Part shown: piece after piece, positions 36,608-45,814 of the stretch | Position numbering within the stretch: position 1 is the stretch's first letter | Layout: every line of letters starts with the position of its first letter | From: Streptomyces lavendulae subsp. lavendulae | GTDB taxonomy: Bacteria; Actinomycetota; Actinomycetes; Streptomycetales; Streptomycetaceae | Assembly: GCF_002803845.1 (NCBI RefSeq) | Contig: NZ_CP024985.1 | Span: forward strand, 6,149,501 to 6,213,500 | Direction: 5' to 3' | DNA: 64,000 nt | Notes under the pieces: model-generated | Database searches by the model: none | What the model was told of the DNA's origin: nothing | Seen by the model: only the letters and a program-made list of their open reading frames with translations | Made by a program: the position numbers and the translations under genes

Positions 36608-39466
36608 GTGGGCACGCCGCAGACCATGCCGCAGCAGTACCGGCAGGGGCCTGCCCCCGCGCCCCCGTCGCCCCTGCTCCGGCGGGCGGCCGTGTTCCTC
36701 CCCGCCGCCGTCCCGCGCGAGGGGCGGGTGGCCTTCTGGTGCCCCGAAGGGGATCCGCTGCCCGAGACCGGTACCCCCGGCCCGCTCCAGGTGGTCCGCC
36801 CGCACGGCGCGGGGGTGCGGACCCGTACCGTGCCCGCCGTGACCCTGTCCGTGGCCGAGGCCCTGCCCGTGCTCGTCGGGGCGCCCCACAGCCCCGCCGC
36901 GCATCCCGCCACCCGCGCCTGGGGCACTGCCGCCCGGCTCGCGCTGTCCCTCACCGCGCGCGGCCGCCTGCTGCCGGGGCTCACCCCCGACGGGGTCGAC
37001 GCCTGGCGGGCCGGGCCCCTCGACGCCGAGGACGTCGCGTACCTGCGCGCCCTCGCGGCCGCCCTCCCGTACGAGGCGTACGCCACCCCGCTCGAAGGCC
37101 GCCGCCCGCTGACGCTGCCCGAACCGGAGGCCCTGGTACGGGCGTTCCTGGACGCCGTGGCCGACACCCTGCCCCGTACCCCGGCCGCGCCGTTCGCCGC
37201 CGGGCGGCCGTTCGCCGCGCGGGAGCCCCAGCGGGTGCCGGGGATACGGGAGTGGGCCACGCAGGTCGCGGCCGGCGCCGATGCGGGGGTGGGAGTCTCG
37301 CTGCGGCTCGACCTGTCCTCCTTCCGTCTGTTCGACGAGGCCGAGCCGGAGGACGTGCGCCGCGCCGGAGCCGCTGTGGTCCAGGTGCACAGCCTCGCCG
37401 ATCCGACCCTGGTGACCGATGCCGGGCTGCTGTGGGCCGGGGCGGCGGCCGCCGGGTTCGGCCCCCGTGCCCGGATCGACGCCGTGCTCGCGCTGCGCCG
37501 GGCCGCCCGGGTCTGGCCGCCGCTGCTGCGCCTGCTCGACCAGCCCGTGCCCGATGCCCTGGCCCTGTCGGACCCGGAGCTCGAAGACCTGCTGGGCACC
37601 GCCGCGCCCCGCCTCGCGGCGGCCGGAGTACAGGTCCACTGGCCGCGCGAGCTGGCCCGTACGCTCTCGGCGACCGCCGTCGTCCGGTCCACCGCGCCCG
37701 GTTCCGCCACCGACGGCACCGCGTTCTTCGACGCGGCCGGGCTGTTCGCCTTCTCCTGGGAGCTGGCCCTGGGCGGGGACCGGCTCACCCCGGGGGAGAT
37801 GGACGCCCTCGCGCAGGCGCACCGGCCGGTGGTCCGGCTGCGCGACCGGTGGGTCCGCGTCGATCCGGAGCTGGTGCGCAAGGCCCGCAAGCGGGAGCTG
37901 GGGCTGCTGGACCCGGTGGAGGCGCTGGCCGCCGTGCTGAGCGGGTCCGCCGAGGTCGACGGGGAGAGCGTGCCGGCCGTCCCGGTCGGGGCGCTGGCCG
38001 CGCTGCGCGAGCGGCTGACCGGGGAGCCGGCGGAAGTGGTGGCGCCGGTGGGGTTGCGGGCGACGTTGCGGGACTACCAGCTGCGGGGTCTGGCGTGGCT
38101 GGACCTGATGACCTCGCTCGGGCTGGGCGGTTGCCTGGCCGATGACATGGGGTTGGGCAAGACGGTCACGCTGATCGCCCTGCACCTGCACCGGGCCCGG
38201 CCCGAGCCGACGCTGGTGGTCTGCCCGGCGTCCCTGCTGGGGAACTGGCAGCGGGAGATCGAGAAGTTCGCGCCCGGGACACCGGTGCGCCGCTTCCACG
38301 GCGCGGGCCGCAGCCTGGACGGCCCGGCCGGCGGCTTCGTGCTCACCACGTACGCCACCATGCGGGCGGCGGCCGCCCAACTGGCCGAGCAGCGTTGGGG
38401 CATGGTCGTCGCCGACGAGGCCCAGCACGTCAAGAACCCGCACTCGGCGACGGCGAAGGCGCTGCGGACCATCCCGGCCCCGGCCCGCGTGGCCCTGACA
38501 GGCACCCCGGTCGAGAACAACCTCTCGGAGCTGTGGGCCCTGCTCGACTGGACCACCCCGGGTCTGCTGGGCCCGCTCACCACCTTCCGGGCCCGCCACG
38601 CCCGCCCGGTGGAGCACCAGCAGGAGGAGGACGGGGGCAACGAGGCGGCCGTCGCCCGGCTGGCGGCGCTGGTGCGGCCGTTCCTGCTGCGCCGCAAGAA
38701 GTCCGATCCGGGGATCGCCCCCGAACTGCCGCCGAAGACCGAGACGGACCACCCGGTGTCCCTGACCCGGGAGCAGGCCTCGCTCTACCAGGCGGCGGTG
38801 GAGGAGGCGATGGCGGTGATCGAGTCGAGCGAGGGCATGGAACGGCGCGGCATGATCATGAAGTTGCTGGCCTCGCTCAAGCAGATCTGCAACCACCCCG
38901 CCCAGTACCTGAAGGAGGATCCGCCCCGGATTCCGCACCGTTCGGGGAAACTCGCCCTGCTCGACGAGCTCCTGGACACGATCCTGGCCGAGGACGGTTC
39001 GGTGCTGGTCTTCACCCAGTACGTGACCATGGCCCGGATCCTGGAGAGGCACCTCGCCGACCGCGGCATCCCCTGCCGGCTCCTGCACGGCGGCACCCCC
39101 GTCCCGCGCCGCGAGGAACTCGTCGACCTGTTCCAGTCCGGCGAGGTCCCCGTCTTCCTGCTCTCCCTCAAGGCCGCCGGCACCGGCCTCAACCTCACCC
39201 GCGCCGGGCACGTCGTCCACTACGACCGCTGGTGGAACCCCGCCGTCGAGGAACAGGCCACCGACCGCGCCTACCGCATCGGCCAGACCCAGCCCGTCCA
39301 GGTCCACCGGATCATCGCCGAAGGCACCGTCGAGGACCGCATCGCCGAGATGCTGGAGGCCAAGCGCGCCCTGGCCGACGCGGTGCTGGGCTCCGGCGAG
39401 TCGGCGCTGACCGAGCTGACCGACCGGGAGCTGGCCGATCTCGTCTCCCTGCGGAGGCCGGCGTGA
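36608..39466 (+). CDS. SNF2-family DEAD/DEAH helicase
   Basis: A 952-residue Swi2/Snf2-type dsDNA translocase. Residues 1-460 are the bacterial SNF2-associated N-terminal region. The motor follows: LADDMGLGKTVTLIALHLHR (motif I) near 513, VCPASLLGNWQREIEKF, DEAQHVKNPHSATAKAL (motif II) near 603, ALTGTPVENNLSELWALLDW (motif III), and the C-terminal lobe with LVFTQYVTMARILERHL, SLKAAGTGLNLTRAGHVVHY and ATDRAYRIGQTQPVQVHRII (motif VI). GTG start after GGAGGGGGC. It overlaps the SWIM gene by four bases. Likely remodels protein-DNA or R-loop structures. Confidence 0.93.
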   Translation: MGTPQTMPQQYRQGPAPAPPSPLLRRAAVFLPAAVPREGRVAFWCPEGDPLPETGTPGPLQVVRPHGAGVRTRTVPAVTLSVAEALPVLVGAPHSPAAHPATRAWGTAARLALSLTARGRLLPGLTPDGVDAWRAGPLDAEDVAYLRALAAALPYEAYATPLEGRRPLTLPEPEALVRAFLDAVADTLPRTPAAPFAAGRPFAAREPQRVPGIREWATQVAAGADAGVGVSLRLDLSSFRLFDEAEPEDVRRAGAAVVQVHSLADPTLVTDAGLLWAGAAAAGFGPRARIDAVLALRRAARVWPPLLRLLDQPVPDALALSDPELEDLLGTAAPRLAAAGVQVHWPRELARTLSATAVVRSTAPGSATDGTAFFDAAGLFAFSWELALGGDRLTPGEMDALAQAHRPVVRLRDRWVRVDPELVRKARKRELGLLDPVEALAAVLSGSAEVDGESVPAVPVGALAALRERLTGEPAEVVAPVGLRATLRDYQLRGLAWLDLMTSLGLGGCLADDMGLGKTVTLIALHLHRARPEPTLVVCPASLLGNWQREIEKFAPGTPVRRFHGAGRSLDGPAGGFVLTTYATMRAAAAQLAEQRWGMVVADEAQHVKNPHSATAKALRTIPAPARVALTGTPVENNLSELWALLDWTTPGLLGPLTTFRARHARPVEHQQEEDGGNEAAVARLAALVRPFLLRRKKSDPGIAPELPPKTETDHPVSLTREQASLYQAAVEEAMAVIESSEGMERRGMIMKLLASLKQICNHPAQYLKEDPPRIPHRSGKLALLDELLDTILAEDGSVLVFTQYVTMARILERHLADRGIPCRLLHGGTPVPRREELVDLFQSGEVPVFLLSLKAAGTGLNLTRAGHVVHYDRWWNPAVEEQATDRAYRIGQTQPVQVHRIIAEGTVEDRIAEMLEAKRALADAVLGSGESALTELTDRELADLVSLRRPA

Positions 39467-40671
39467 TCACCGCGCGGGACGACCGCCGCCGCACCTTCGA
39501 GACCGTGCCCGCGGGCGTGGAGGCGGCGACCTGGTGGGGGCGCTCCTGGGTGGCCGCCCTGGAGGAGCGCGCGCACGACGGCGCCCGGCTGGCGCGGGGC
39601 CGTTCGTACGCGGCCGAGGGCCACGTCGACGCGGTCACGGTCACCCCGGGCCGGATCGTGGCGTACGTGCGGGGCAGCCGGGCCCGCCCGTACCGGACCG
39701 AGCTGTCGCTGGCCGCCTTCACCGACACCGAGTGGGCCGAGGTCCTGGAGGAGGTGGCGGCGGACCCCGCGGCCCTGGGGGCCCTGCTGGAACGGGAGGT
39801 CCCGCAGTCGCTCGCGCGGACGGTCCTGCCCGGCGCGGGCGAGCTCGTCGTGCGCTGCTCCTGCCCGGACGTGGGGCGGCCGCCCTGCAAGCACGCCGCG
39901 GCACTCTGCTACCGGGCGGCCCGGCTGCTGGACGCCGACCCCTTCGTCCTGCTGCTCGTGCGCGGCCGCGGGGAGCGCGAGCTCCTGGAGGAGCTGGCCC
40001 GGCGCAACGCGGCCCACGCCGCGCGCGAACAGCCCGACGCCGCACCGGACTTCCCCGGAGTTCCCGCCCGCGCGGCGGTGGCCCGTACCGTCCTGCCGCC
40101 GCTGCCCCTCCCGCTGGCCGCGCCCGCCGCCGTCGGTCTGCCGCCCGCCTACCCGGCGGACCCGGCCGCCCCGGACCCGCTGGCCCTGGACCAGCTCGCC
40201 ACCGACGCCGCCGCCCGCGCCTTGGTCCTGCTCGGCACCGGAGCCGATCCGACCGGCGGGCTCACGCCGTGGCAGGACGCCGTCCGGCTGGCCTCCGCGC
40301 ATCCCACGGCCGGCCTCACCGGCGCCGCCCGGACCCTGTACCGGGACCTGGCCCGGGCCACCGGCCGCACCAGCACCGACCTGGCCCGCGCCGCCGCGGC
40401 CTGGCGCCAGGGCGGTCTGTCCGCCCTGACCGTCCTCGACGAGCCCTGGGACCCCCCGGCCGGCCCCTTCGACCGGGCCCGGCCCGCCCTCCTCGCGGCG
40501 GGCCAGGGCTCCTTCCGGCCCGAGCGCAACCGGCTCACCTCCGGCACCCGCCAGCTCCGCCTGAGCCGCGAGGGCCTCTGGTACGGCTACGAGTCCCGCC
40601 CCGGTGGCGACGACTGGTGGCCCACTTCGGCCCCCGCCTCCACGGACCCGCTCACCGCCCTGCCCCGGTGA
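39463..40671 (+). CDS. SWIM zinc-finger protein
   Basis: A 402-residue protein. The SWIM motif CSCPDVGRPPCKH (C-x-C-x7-C-x-H) lies near residue 131 and should bind zinc and nucleic acid or protein. A C-terminal region has AREGLWYGYESRPGGDDWWP-like aromatic content, preceded by Pro/Ala-rich linker. GTG start overlaps the helicase stop by four bases, so the two are made together and probably work together. It overlaps the convergent HAD gene by 20 bases. Confidence 0.88.
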   Translation: MITARDDRRRTFETVPAGVEAATWWGRSWVAALEERAHDGARLARGRSYAAEGHVDAVTVTPGRIVAYVRGSRARPYRTELSLAAFTDTEWAEVLEEVAADPAALGALLEREVPQSLARTVLPGAGELVVRCSCPDVGRPPCKHAAALCYRAARLLDADPFVLLLVRGRGERELLEELARRNAAHAAREQPDAAPDFPGVPARAAVARTVLPPLPLPLAAPAAVGLPPAYPADPAAPDPLALDQLATDAAARALVLLGTGADPTGGLTPWQDAVRLASAHPTAGLTGAARTLYRDLARATGRTSTDLARAAAAWRQGGLSALTVLDEPWDPPAGPFDRARPALLAAGQGSFRPERNRLTSGTRQLRLSREGLWYGYESRPGGDDWWPTSAPASTDPLTALPR

Positions 40672-41200
40672 CGGCGGCGGCCCACGCCGACAGGGCCGTG
40701 AAGTCGCGCTCGCGCAGGCCGTGGCGGGGGTGGACGCGCAACAGCAGGGCCGGGGAGGGATGATGGGCGGCCACCCACGCCCGGTCCTCCTCAGTGATCA
40801 TGTCGTCGACCCAGGCGAAGGGGCGGCCGGCCGCCCAGTCCAGGAGGGGCCGGGTCTTCCAGAAGAGCCCGTCGGGGTCGCGGGCGAAGAGCTCCGGCCA
40901 CTCGATGACCGGAAGGTCGTCGGGAAGGCCTATGCGCGGGGCGACCAAGGTGTTGGCCTGGTGCGTCCAGGCCGTGGCCCAGGCGAGGTCGAAGGGCAGG
41001 GCCAGCAGCCGGGCCCCGTGGCCGGGGTGGAGCCGCACCCGCAGGCCGCGCCGGGCCCGGCGGGACTCCGGGTCGCGGTAGGAGAGCCAGACGTCGGGGC
41101 GCATGCGGTGGCTCGCGTACCCGCGCAGGGCGGCGAAGGGGTCGCGGAAGGGGTTGAGGGGGCCGTCCACGTCCAGGAGCAGCAGCGGTCGTTCCGTCAT
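40652..41200 (-). CDS. HAD-like hydrolase domain protein
   Basis: A 182-residue protein. The start MTERPLLLLDVDGPLNPFRD carries the HAD motif I pattern DxDGxLN. LPFDLAWATAWTHQAN corresponds to motif II (Thr), and FAWVDDMITEEDRAW near residue 130 to motif IV (DD). This combination fits small HAD phosphatases. Substrate unknown. The Shine-Dalgarno is weak. The 3' end overlaps the SWIM gene. Confidence 0.8.
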   Translation of the reverse strand: MTERPLLLLDVDGPLNPFRDPFAALRGYASHRMRPDVWLSYRDPESRRARRGLRVRLHPGHGARLLALPFDLAWATAWTHQANTLVAPRIGLPDDLPVIEWPELFARDPDGLFWKTRPLLDWAAGRPFAWVDDMITEEDRAWVAAHHPSPALLLRVHPRHGLRERDFTALSAWAAAVTGAGR

Positions 41201-41326
41201 GAAGTAGGCACTACCCAGTACACGATGGAGTGAAATGCTTACCGCCTCTATAACCCGAATGGGTTCACGGCGTTGTTCCGGGTGTGGGCGAGATGCCCCG
41301 AACCCCTCCGGAAAGCAGGAAAACTG

Positions 41327-42055
41327 ATGCGTCACAGTCGTCGGAATGGCTTGATCGCGGCGATGGTCGCGGGCGGTGGACTGGCGGTCGCGGGGGTGGG
41401 TGCCTTCGCCCACGCCGACGCGGACGCGGGCGGGCGTGCGGAACGCTCGCCGGGCCTCCTCTCGGGCAACCTCGTGCAGTTGCCCGTGCACGTCCCGGTG
41501 AACGTGTGCGGGAACACGGTGAGCGTCGTCGGGGTGCTCAATTCCGCGAGCGGCAACCGCTGTGCCAACGGGTCCGCGGGCGAGGCGAACCCGAAGCCGC
41601 GGCCCGCCGGTCCGGGCTCGTCCACGCGGGGGGCGGCAGCGGCGTCCTCGACGTCCGGCAACGCCGGGGATGCGGTCGCCGACGGACGCGGAAAGGATTC
41701 CCCGGGACTGCTCTCCGGCAACGGCCTCCAGCTCCCCGTCGACCTGCCGCTCAACATCAGCGGCAACTCGGTGAGCGTGGTCGGGGTCGGGAACGCCTCC
41801 CAGGGGAACACCTCCGTCAACGGGCAGCAGCCCCCGACCGTCGGAAAGCCGGCCCAGCCGCCCGTCGCCGTGCGCCCGGTCACCCCGCCCGCCCCGCCGG
41901 TGGCGCCCGCCCCGGCCGTGGCGCGGCCCGGCGCCTCGGCCCTGGCCCACACCGGCTCGGAGGGCCTCGGCTACCTGCTGCCCGGCAGCGGCGTCCTGCT
42001 CCTCGGCGGGGCCGTGCTCTACCGGCGGTTCCGCCTCAACCGGGTCGCCCCGTAG
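41327..42055 (+). CDS. long chaplin with two chaplin domains and sortase signal
   Basis: A 242-residue surface protein of the long chaplin type (ChpA/B/C-like), which coats aerial hyphae. AGGA lies six bases before the ATG at 41327. A signal peptide of about 30 residues ends AHADA. Chaplin domain 1 (SPGLLSGNLVQLPVHVPVNV onward, about residues 41-80) has the two usual cysteines (NVCGN, NRCAN). Domain 2 (SPGLLSGNGLQLPVDLPLNI onward, about 126-165) has Ser at both places. A Pro/Ala/Val spacer leads to LAHTG, a Streptomyces-type sortase motif, then a hydrophobic helix and RRFRLNR. Expression is expected under BldN control; no motif was verified. Confidence 0.93.
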   Translation: MRHSRRNGLIAAMVAGGGLAVAGVGAFAHADADAGGRAERSPGLLSGNLVQLPVHVPVNVCGNTVSVVGVLNSASGNRCANGSAGEANPKPRPAGPGSSTRGAAAASSTSGNAGDAVADGRGKDSPGLLSGNGLQLPVDLPLNISGNSVSVVGVGNASQGNTSVNGQQPPTVGKPAQPPVAVRPVTPPAPPVAPAPAVARPGASALAHTGSEGLGYLLPGSGVLLLGGAVLYRRFRLNRVAP

Positions 42056-42067
42056 CGGCCTTGGGGG

Positions 42068-42970
42068 TCAGGCGTCCACGGGCCGCCAGGCCGGGCCGTC
42101 CCCGTCCCGGTGGACACGCCCGAACACCACGTCGGCGAAGTGGACGCCGAAGCCGATCGTGTCGGGCCGCGCCAGCTCGGCCACGAGGCGGTGGCGGTGG
42201 TCCGCGGTCAGGGCGGGCTCGTGGTCGAAGGCCGAGGACCACTCGGGGTGGTCGATCTGGATCGGCGAGTGCACCGCGTCGCCGAAGGCGATCAGGCGGC
42301 GCCCGCCCCCGGTGATGACGTACTCGGCGTGCCCGACGGTGTGACCGGGGGTGATCCGGACCCGGACGCCGGGGAAGATCTCCTGCCCGTCCGTGATCGT
42401 GCGGACCTGCGGTGCCATGGCCGCGACCTGCTCGCTCGCGCCCTGGGCCTCCAGCAGGTCGCGTCGCTCCCATTCAGGCCCGGAGACCAGCAGGTCGGCG
42501 TGGGCGAACAGGAGCCGGTCCTCGCCGGGGGCGGGGAGGGACGCCCAGCCGAGGTGGTCGACGTGCAGGTGAGTGAAGGCCACCGCCTCGATGTCCTGCG
42601 GGCGGCGCCCGAGTTCGGCCAGGCCCTGCGGGAGCGCGCCCCCGTGGATCGTGGCGAGGGGGCCTTCCGGGGCCCCGTACGTCCGCGGGCCGAAGCCCGC
42701 GTCGATCAGGAGCGCGCGGTCGCCGTGCTCCACGAGCAGGCTGCCGATGCTCCCCACGAGGTGGCCGTCGGCGTCCAGGTACTCCGGGTGCGCGGCCCAC
42801 ACCTCGTCGGTGGTGTCCTGGAGCAGGGGCAGCGGCCGGAGCCGGACATCGCCGTCCGGGACGTACGACACCTTCGTGTCGCCGAGGAGTATCGAGCGGA
42901 TTCCCGACGGCCGGCTCCGTCGTTCGTCCTGGGCGTCCCGGCTCACCTGGTCAACCGTCACATCGGCCAC
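42068..42970 (-). CDS. MBL-fold metallo-hydrolase
   Basis: A 300-residue metallo-beta-lactamase-fold hydrolase. The GTG at 42970 follows AAAGGAG seven bases upstream, which decides this start over methionines further 5'. THLHVDHLGW near residue 125 is the HxHxDH zinc site; ITPGHTVGHAEY and FGDAVHSPIQI provide the later His and Asp ligands. Similar to AhlD/quorum-quenching lactonase-like enzymes, but substrate is unknown. Divergent from a MarR regulator that probably controls it. Confidence 0.9.
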   Translation of the reverse strand: MADVTVDQVSRDAQDERRSRPSGIRSILLGDTKVSYVPDGDVRLRPLPLLQDTTDEVWAAHPEYLDADGHLVGSIGSLLVEHGDRALLIDAGFGPRTYGAPEGPLATIHGGALPQGLAELGRRPQDIEAVAFTHLHVDHLGWASLPAPGEDRLLFAHADLLVSGPEWERRDLLEAQGASEQVAAMAPQVRTITDGQEIFPGVRVRITPGHTVGHAEYVITGGGRRLIAFGDAVHSPIQIDHPEWSSAFDHEPALTADHRHRLVAELARPDTIGFGVHFADVVFGRVHRDGDGPAWRPVDA

Positions 42971-43043
42971 GGCGCATCTCCTTTGAATGGACGTCAGGTC
43001 GCCGCGGACGGTCCCGCGGCGACGGCGCCCACCATAAGCATCA

Positions 43044-43080
43044 AGCTCGAATGATTCAAGCTGTAAATATTCAGGCTTGA
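43044..43080. promoter_or_regulatory. overlapping palindromes in the MBL/MarR intergenic region
   Basis: AGCTCGAAT-G-ATTCAAGCT (43044-43062) is a palindrome with one mismatch. TCAAGC (43056-43061) and GCTTGA (43075-43080) form a second inverted repeat. Both lie in an AT-rich stretch just before the MarR gene, the size and shape of MarR-family operators. Confidence 0.6.
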
Positions 43081-43101
43081 CGTGTTTGATAGGGTGGCGG
43101 C

Positions 43102-43530
43102 ATGACGACGTCACCCGATCCACAGCCCATCGCCGAGCGACAGCTGTGCGGTCTGGTGAACGGACTGGCCCAGCGGATCACCGAACACGTACGCGTGCGC
43201 GCCGCCACCCTGGGCCTCACCGCCGCCCAGGCGACCGCGCTGCGCGAGATGACCGGGCCGATGACCATGCGGGAGCTCGCCGAACGCATGACCTGCGAGC
43301 CCTCCAACACCACCTTCGTCATCGACAAGCTGGAGAAGCAGGGCCTCGTCGAGCGCCATCCGCACCCCACCGACCGCCGCGCCAAACACCTCGTCCTCAC
43401 GGCCGAGGGCGCCGCGCTGCGGACGCGGCTGCTCGAACTCCTCGTCGTGGACTCACCGCTGTCCGGGCTCACCGACCAGGAGAAGCGGGTCCTGCACCAA
43501 CTGCTGGAGCAGGCCGTCACCTTGCGGTGA
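43102..43530 (+). CDS. MarR-family transcriptional regulator
   Basis: A 142-residue winged-HTH repressor. MTMRELAERMTCEPSNTTFV is the HTH, followed by IDKLEKQGLVERHPHPTDRR (wing with the conserved DRR) and KHLVLTAEGAAL. N- and C-terminal helices form the dimer interface. It probably represses itself and the divergent MBL hydrolase through the palindromes at 43044-43080, with a small-molecule ligand releasing it. Confidence 0.92.
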   Translation: MTTSPDPQPIAERQLCGLVNGLAQRITEHVRVRAATLGLTAAQATALREMTGPMTMRELAERMTCEPSNTTFVIDKLEKQGLVERHPHPTDRRAKHLVLTAEGAALRTRLLELLVVDSPLSGLTDQEKRVLHQLLEQAVTLR

Positions 43531-43537
43531 ACCCGGG

Positions 43538-44191
43538 TCAGGCGGCCGTGCGCCAGCCGTCCAGCACCGCGTCGATCAGGGGCGCCAGGCGGGCGCGGGC
43601 GGTGAACCGGGGCACGCCGGACATCAGCAGCGCGTCGTACTCGGTGTCGGTGTGCCGCACGGCGGCCCGTACCGCCACCGACACCGCCTGCTCGTCCAGG
43701 GCCCGGCCCGCCGCGGTGCGGCCGACCCGGCCGCTGCCGCGCACGGAGGCGTGCGCGGCGATCGCCTGCGCCCGCTCCGGAGGGCAGCCGGGGAACAGCC
43801 GCAGGATCTCGGCGGCGAACGCGGCGGTGAACCGGACGTCCTCGGCCGCGCGGCGCGCCCGGTCACGCTCCCGGCGGCGGGCCCGGGCCTCGGCGTCCGC
43901 GAGACAGGCCCGTTCGGCGTGGGCCAGGGCGGCGTCCTCGACCAGCAGGCCCTGGCGTTCGTAGCGGCGCCGGCGCCGGTGCCGGCGCACGACGACGGCG
44001 GAGAGCGAACTGGCCTCCCGGGCACGGCGGGTGAGTGCCGCGTCGCCCCGCGGCAGGTACACCAGGTGCCCCAGATCGGCACAGTCCAGACAGCGGGGCA
44101 CACCGGCCTCGCGCACCAGACGGCGCAGCGGGCCCCCTCGGCACTCGGCGCAGTGGATCTGCTTCAGCGACTCGAAAACGACGAGACTCAT
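43538..44191 (-). CDS. DUF2293 domain protein
   Basis: A 217-residue protein. CAECRGGPLRRLV and CLDCADLGHLVYLPRG near the N-terminus supply two CxxC knuckles for a zinc ribbon, followed by an Arg-rich helical middle. The C-terminal 90 residues (FTAAFAAEILRLFPGCPPER, then TEYDALLMSG) are the DUF2293 domain. ATG at 44191 with a weak Shine-Dalgarno. The basic middle and zinc ribbon suggest nucleic acid binding; function unknown. Confidence 0.8.
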   Translation of the reverse strand: MSLVVFESLKQIHCAECRGGPLRRLVREAGVPRCLDCADLGHLVYLPRGDAALTRRAREASSLSAVVVRRHRRRRRYERQGLLVEDAALAHAERACLADAEARARRRERDRARRAAEDVRFTAAFAAEILRLFPGCPPERAQAIAAHASVRGSGRVGRTAAGRALDEQAVSVAVRAAVRHTDTEYDALLMSGVPRFTARARLAPLIDAVLDGWRTAA

Positions 44192-44304
44192 GACGTGGTG
44201 ATACCGCCGCGCGGTGCGTATATCACCTTGTCCGCAAAGGCAATCGGCCCTTCGCGGCCCCGGCCCGGACCGCGTGGGGTCCTGCCGGCGCGCACACCCG
44301 GGGA

Positions 44305-44341
44305 GCCGTGCCGTGGTGACCCCCGTCCGCCACGGCACGGC
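44305..44341 (-). terminator. terminator of the WGR/propeller gene
   Basis: GCCGTGCCGTGG pairs exactly with CCACGGCACGGC, 12 bp with a 13-base loop, 27 bases past the minus-strand stop at 44369. Confidence 0.75.
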
Positions 44342-44368
44342 CCCCCGGGCGCGCCCCCGCCGTGGTCC

Positions 44369-45814
44369 TCAGACCAGACGGCGTATCTCGCCGCGCACCC
44401 GGTAGAAGCCCCCGGACGCGGGGTGCAGACCGTCCACCACGTACCGGGCACCGGGCTCCCGGATCCCGCGCGGGAACTGGACGTTCCAGGAGGGCTCGAA
44501 GCCCTCGGACACCACCTGCACGCGCATCCGGCCGCCCTGCTGCACGCACTCGACGACCACCGTGCCCGTCGGCACGGCCGCCACCGAGACTGTGGCCACC
44601 GCCGCGGCCGAAGCCGCCGGGGTGAACACCGGCAGCGCCGCGGCCGACTTGACGTCCACCGGCGCAGGCACGGAGCCCTGCTGGGCCGCCGCGATCGCCG
44701 CCTCGCTCGCGTCCACGCACACCAGGGAGCCGTCCGTGGTGACCAGGTAGAGCCGCCCGTCCAGATACTGCATGGACAGGGCCGAACCGCTGCCCGTACC
44801 CAGCTTCCAGAGCCTGTTCCCCTCGGCGTCGAAGCAGTACACCGACGACGCGAGGTCACCCGCGAACACGTGCCGCCCGTCCGGGGAGGTCGCGCAGGAG
44901 TACACGGCCGCGTCGCACCGGTACGAGGCCTCCACCGCGCCCGTCGCCTTCGACAGCCGCTGCACGGTGTTGCGCCCGGTCCCCGCGTACACGGCGTCCC
45001 GCTCCTGCCAGCCGAAGAGCACCGAGCCGTTCGTCGCCGTGTGCCACAGCTCGCCGCCGCCGTCCGGGGCGTACGCCGTCACGCCCTGGCTGTGCCCGTG
45101 GTAGACGGCGCGGTCGTCCGCCCGGACCATCCAGGCGTTGGACCCCGAGGACCTGCGCGACCACTGGAACTCGTCCTCGTGGTCGATGACCGTCAGGCCG
45201 CCGTTGGCGTCCGCGACGTTCAGCACGCCCTCGCGGATGTCGAGCCAGAAGATGTCCACGTCCGCCGCGATGTCGTACGCCCCGAACGGCACCTTGGACG
45301 ACAGGTCGTACACCGTGCCGTCGTCGCAGCCCGCGTATATCCAGAACTCGTCCGCGACCAGGCACTTCACCCCGTCCGGCAGCGAGTAGCGGGCCAGCAC
45401 CTCACCGCCGTGGCTCACCGTGTAGACGTCGCCCGCCTGGTTGCCGACCCAGCAGCGGTCCTCGTCCACGTGGATGCCGAACGCCGCGGAACCGGTGCGG
45501 AAGCGCCACAGGACCGGCGCCACGGCGCGCGCCGTCGACGGAGCCGAGGTCACCTGACGGCGGGTCACCGCGCGGGCCGCGCGGGCGCCCCGGACCGCCG
45601 GGGCGTACCCCTTGCGGACCTTCTCGCCGATCTTCTTGGCGGCCGCGGCGCGGGCCTTGTCCGGCGTCGGGAACGAGGAGCTCTGCAGCTGGCCGCTCGC
45701 GCCGATGCGGCCGTAGCGCACCGAGACCTCGGTGCCGTCGACGGTCACCTCGTAGAACTTGTGCGCCGCGCCGTCCTCCTGGGACAGCTCCAGGTACGTC
45801 GTTTCCCGAGCCAT
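44369..45814 (-). CDS. WGR-domain protein fused to a PQQ/WD-like beta-propeller
   Basis: A 481-residue protein. Residues 1-80 are a WGR domain (TYLELSQEDGAAHKFYEVTV, SVRYGRIGASGQLQ), a nucleic-acid-binding module best known from PARPs and MolR proteins. From about residue 100 to 380 there are six or seven repeats of the PQQ-like propeller type (GNQAGDVYTVSHGGEVLARY, FAGDLASSVYCFDAEGNRLW). The last 100 residues are Ala/Val-rich followed by a small beta domain ending YRVRGEIRRLV. No catalytic motif is visible. It is divergent from the kinase-like gene at 45907, with 92 bases for two promoters. Confidence 0.87.
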   Translation of the reverse strand: MARETTYLELSQEDGAAHKFYEVTVDGTEVSVRYGRIGASGQLQSSSFPTPDKARAAAAKKIGEKVRKGYAPAVRGARAARAVTRRQVTSAPSTARAVAPVLWRFRTGSAAFGIHVDEDRCWVGNQAGDVYTVSHGGEVLARYSLPDGVKCLVADEFWIYAGCDDGTVYDLSSKVPFGAYDIAADVDIFWLDIREGVLNVADANGGLTVIDHEDEFQWSRRSSGSNAWMVRADDRAVYHGHSQGVTAYAPDGGGELWHTATNGSVLFGWQERDAVYAGTGRNTVQRLSKATGAVEASYRCDAAVYSCATSPDGRHVFAGDLASSVYCFDAEGNRLWKLGTGSGSALSMQYLDGRLYLVTTDGSLVCVDASEAAIAAAQQGSVPAPVDVKSAAALPVFTPAASAAAVATVSVAAVPTGTVVVECVQQGGRMRVQVVSEGFEPSWNVQFPRGIREPGARYVVDGLHPASGGFYRVRGEIRRLV

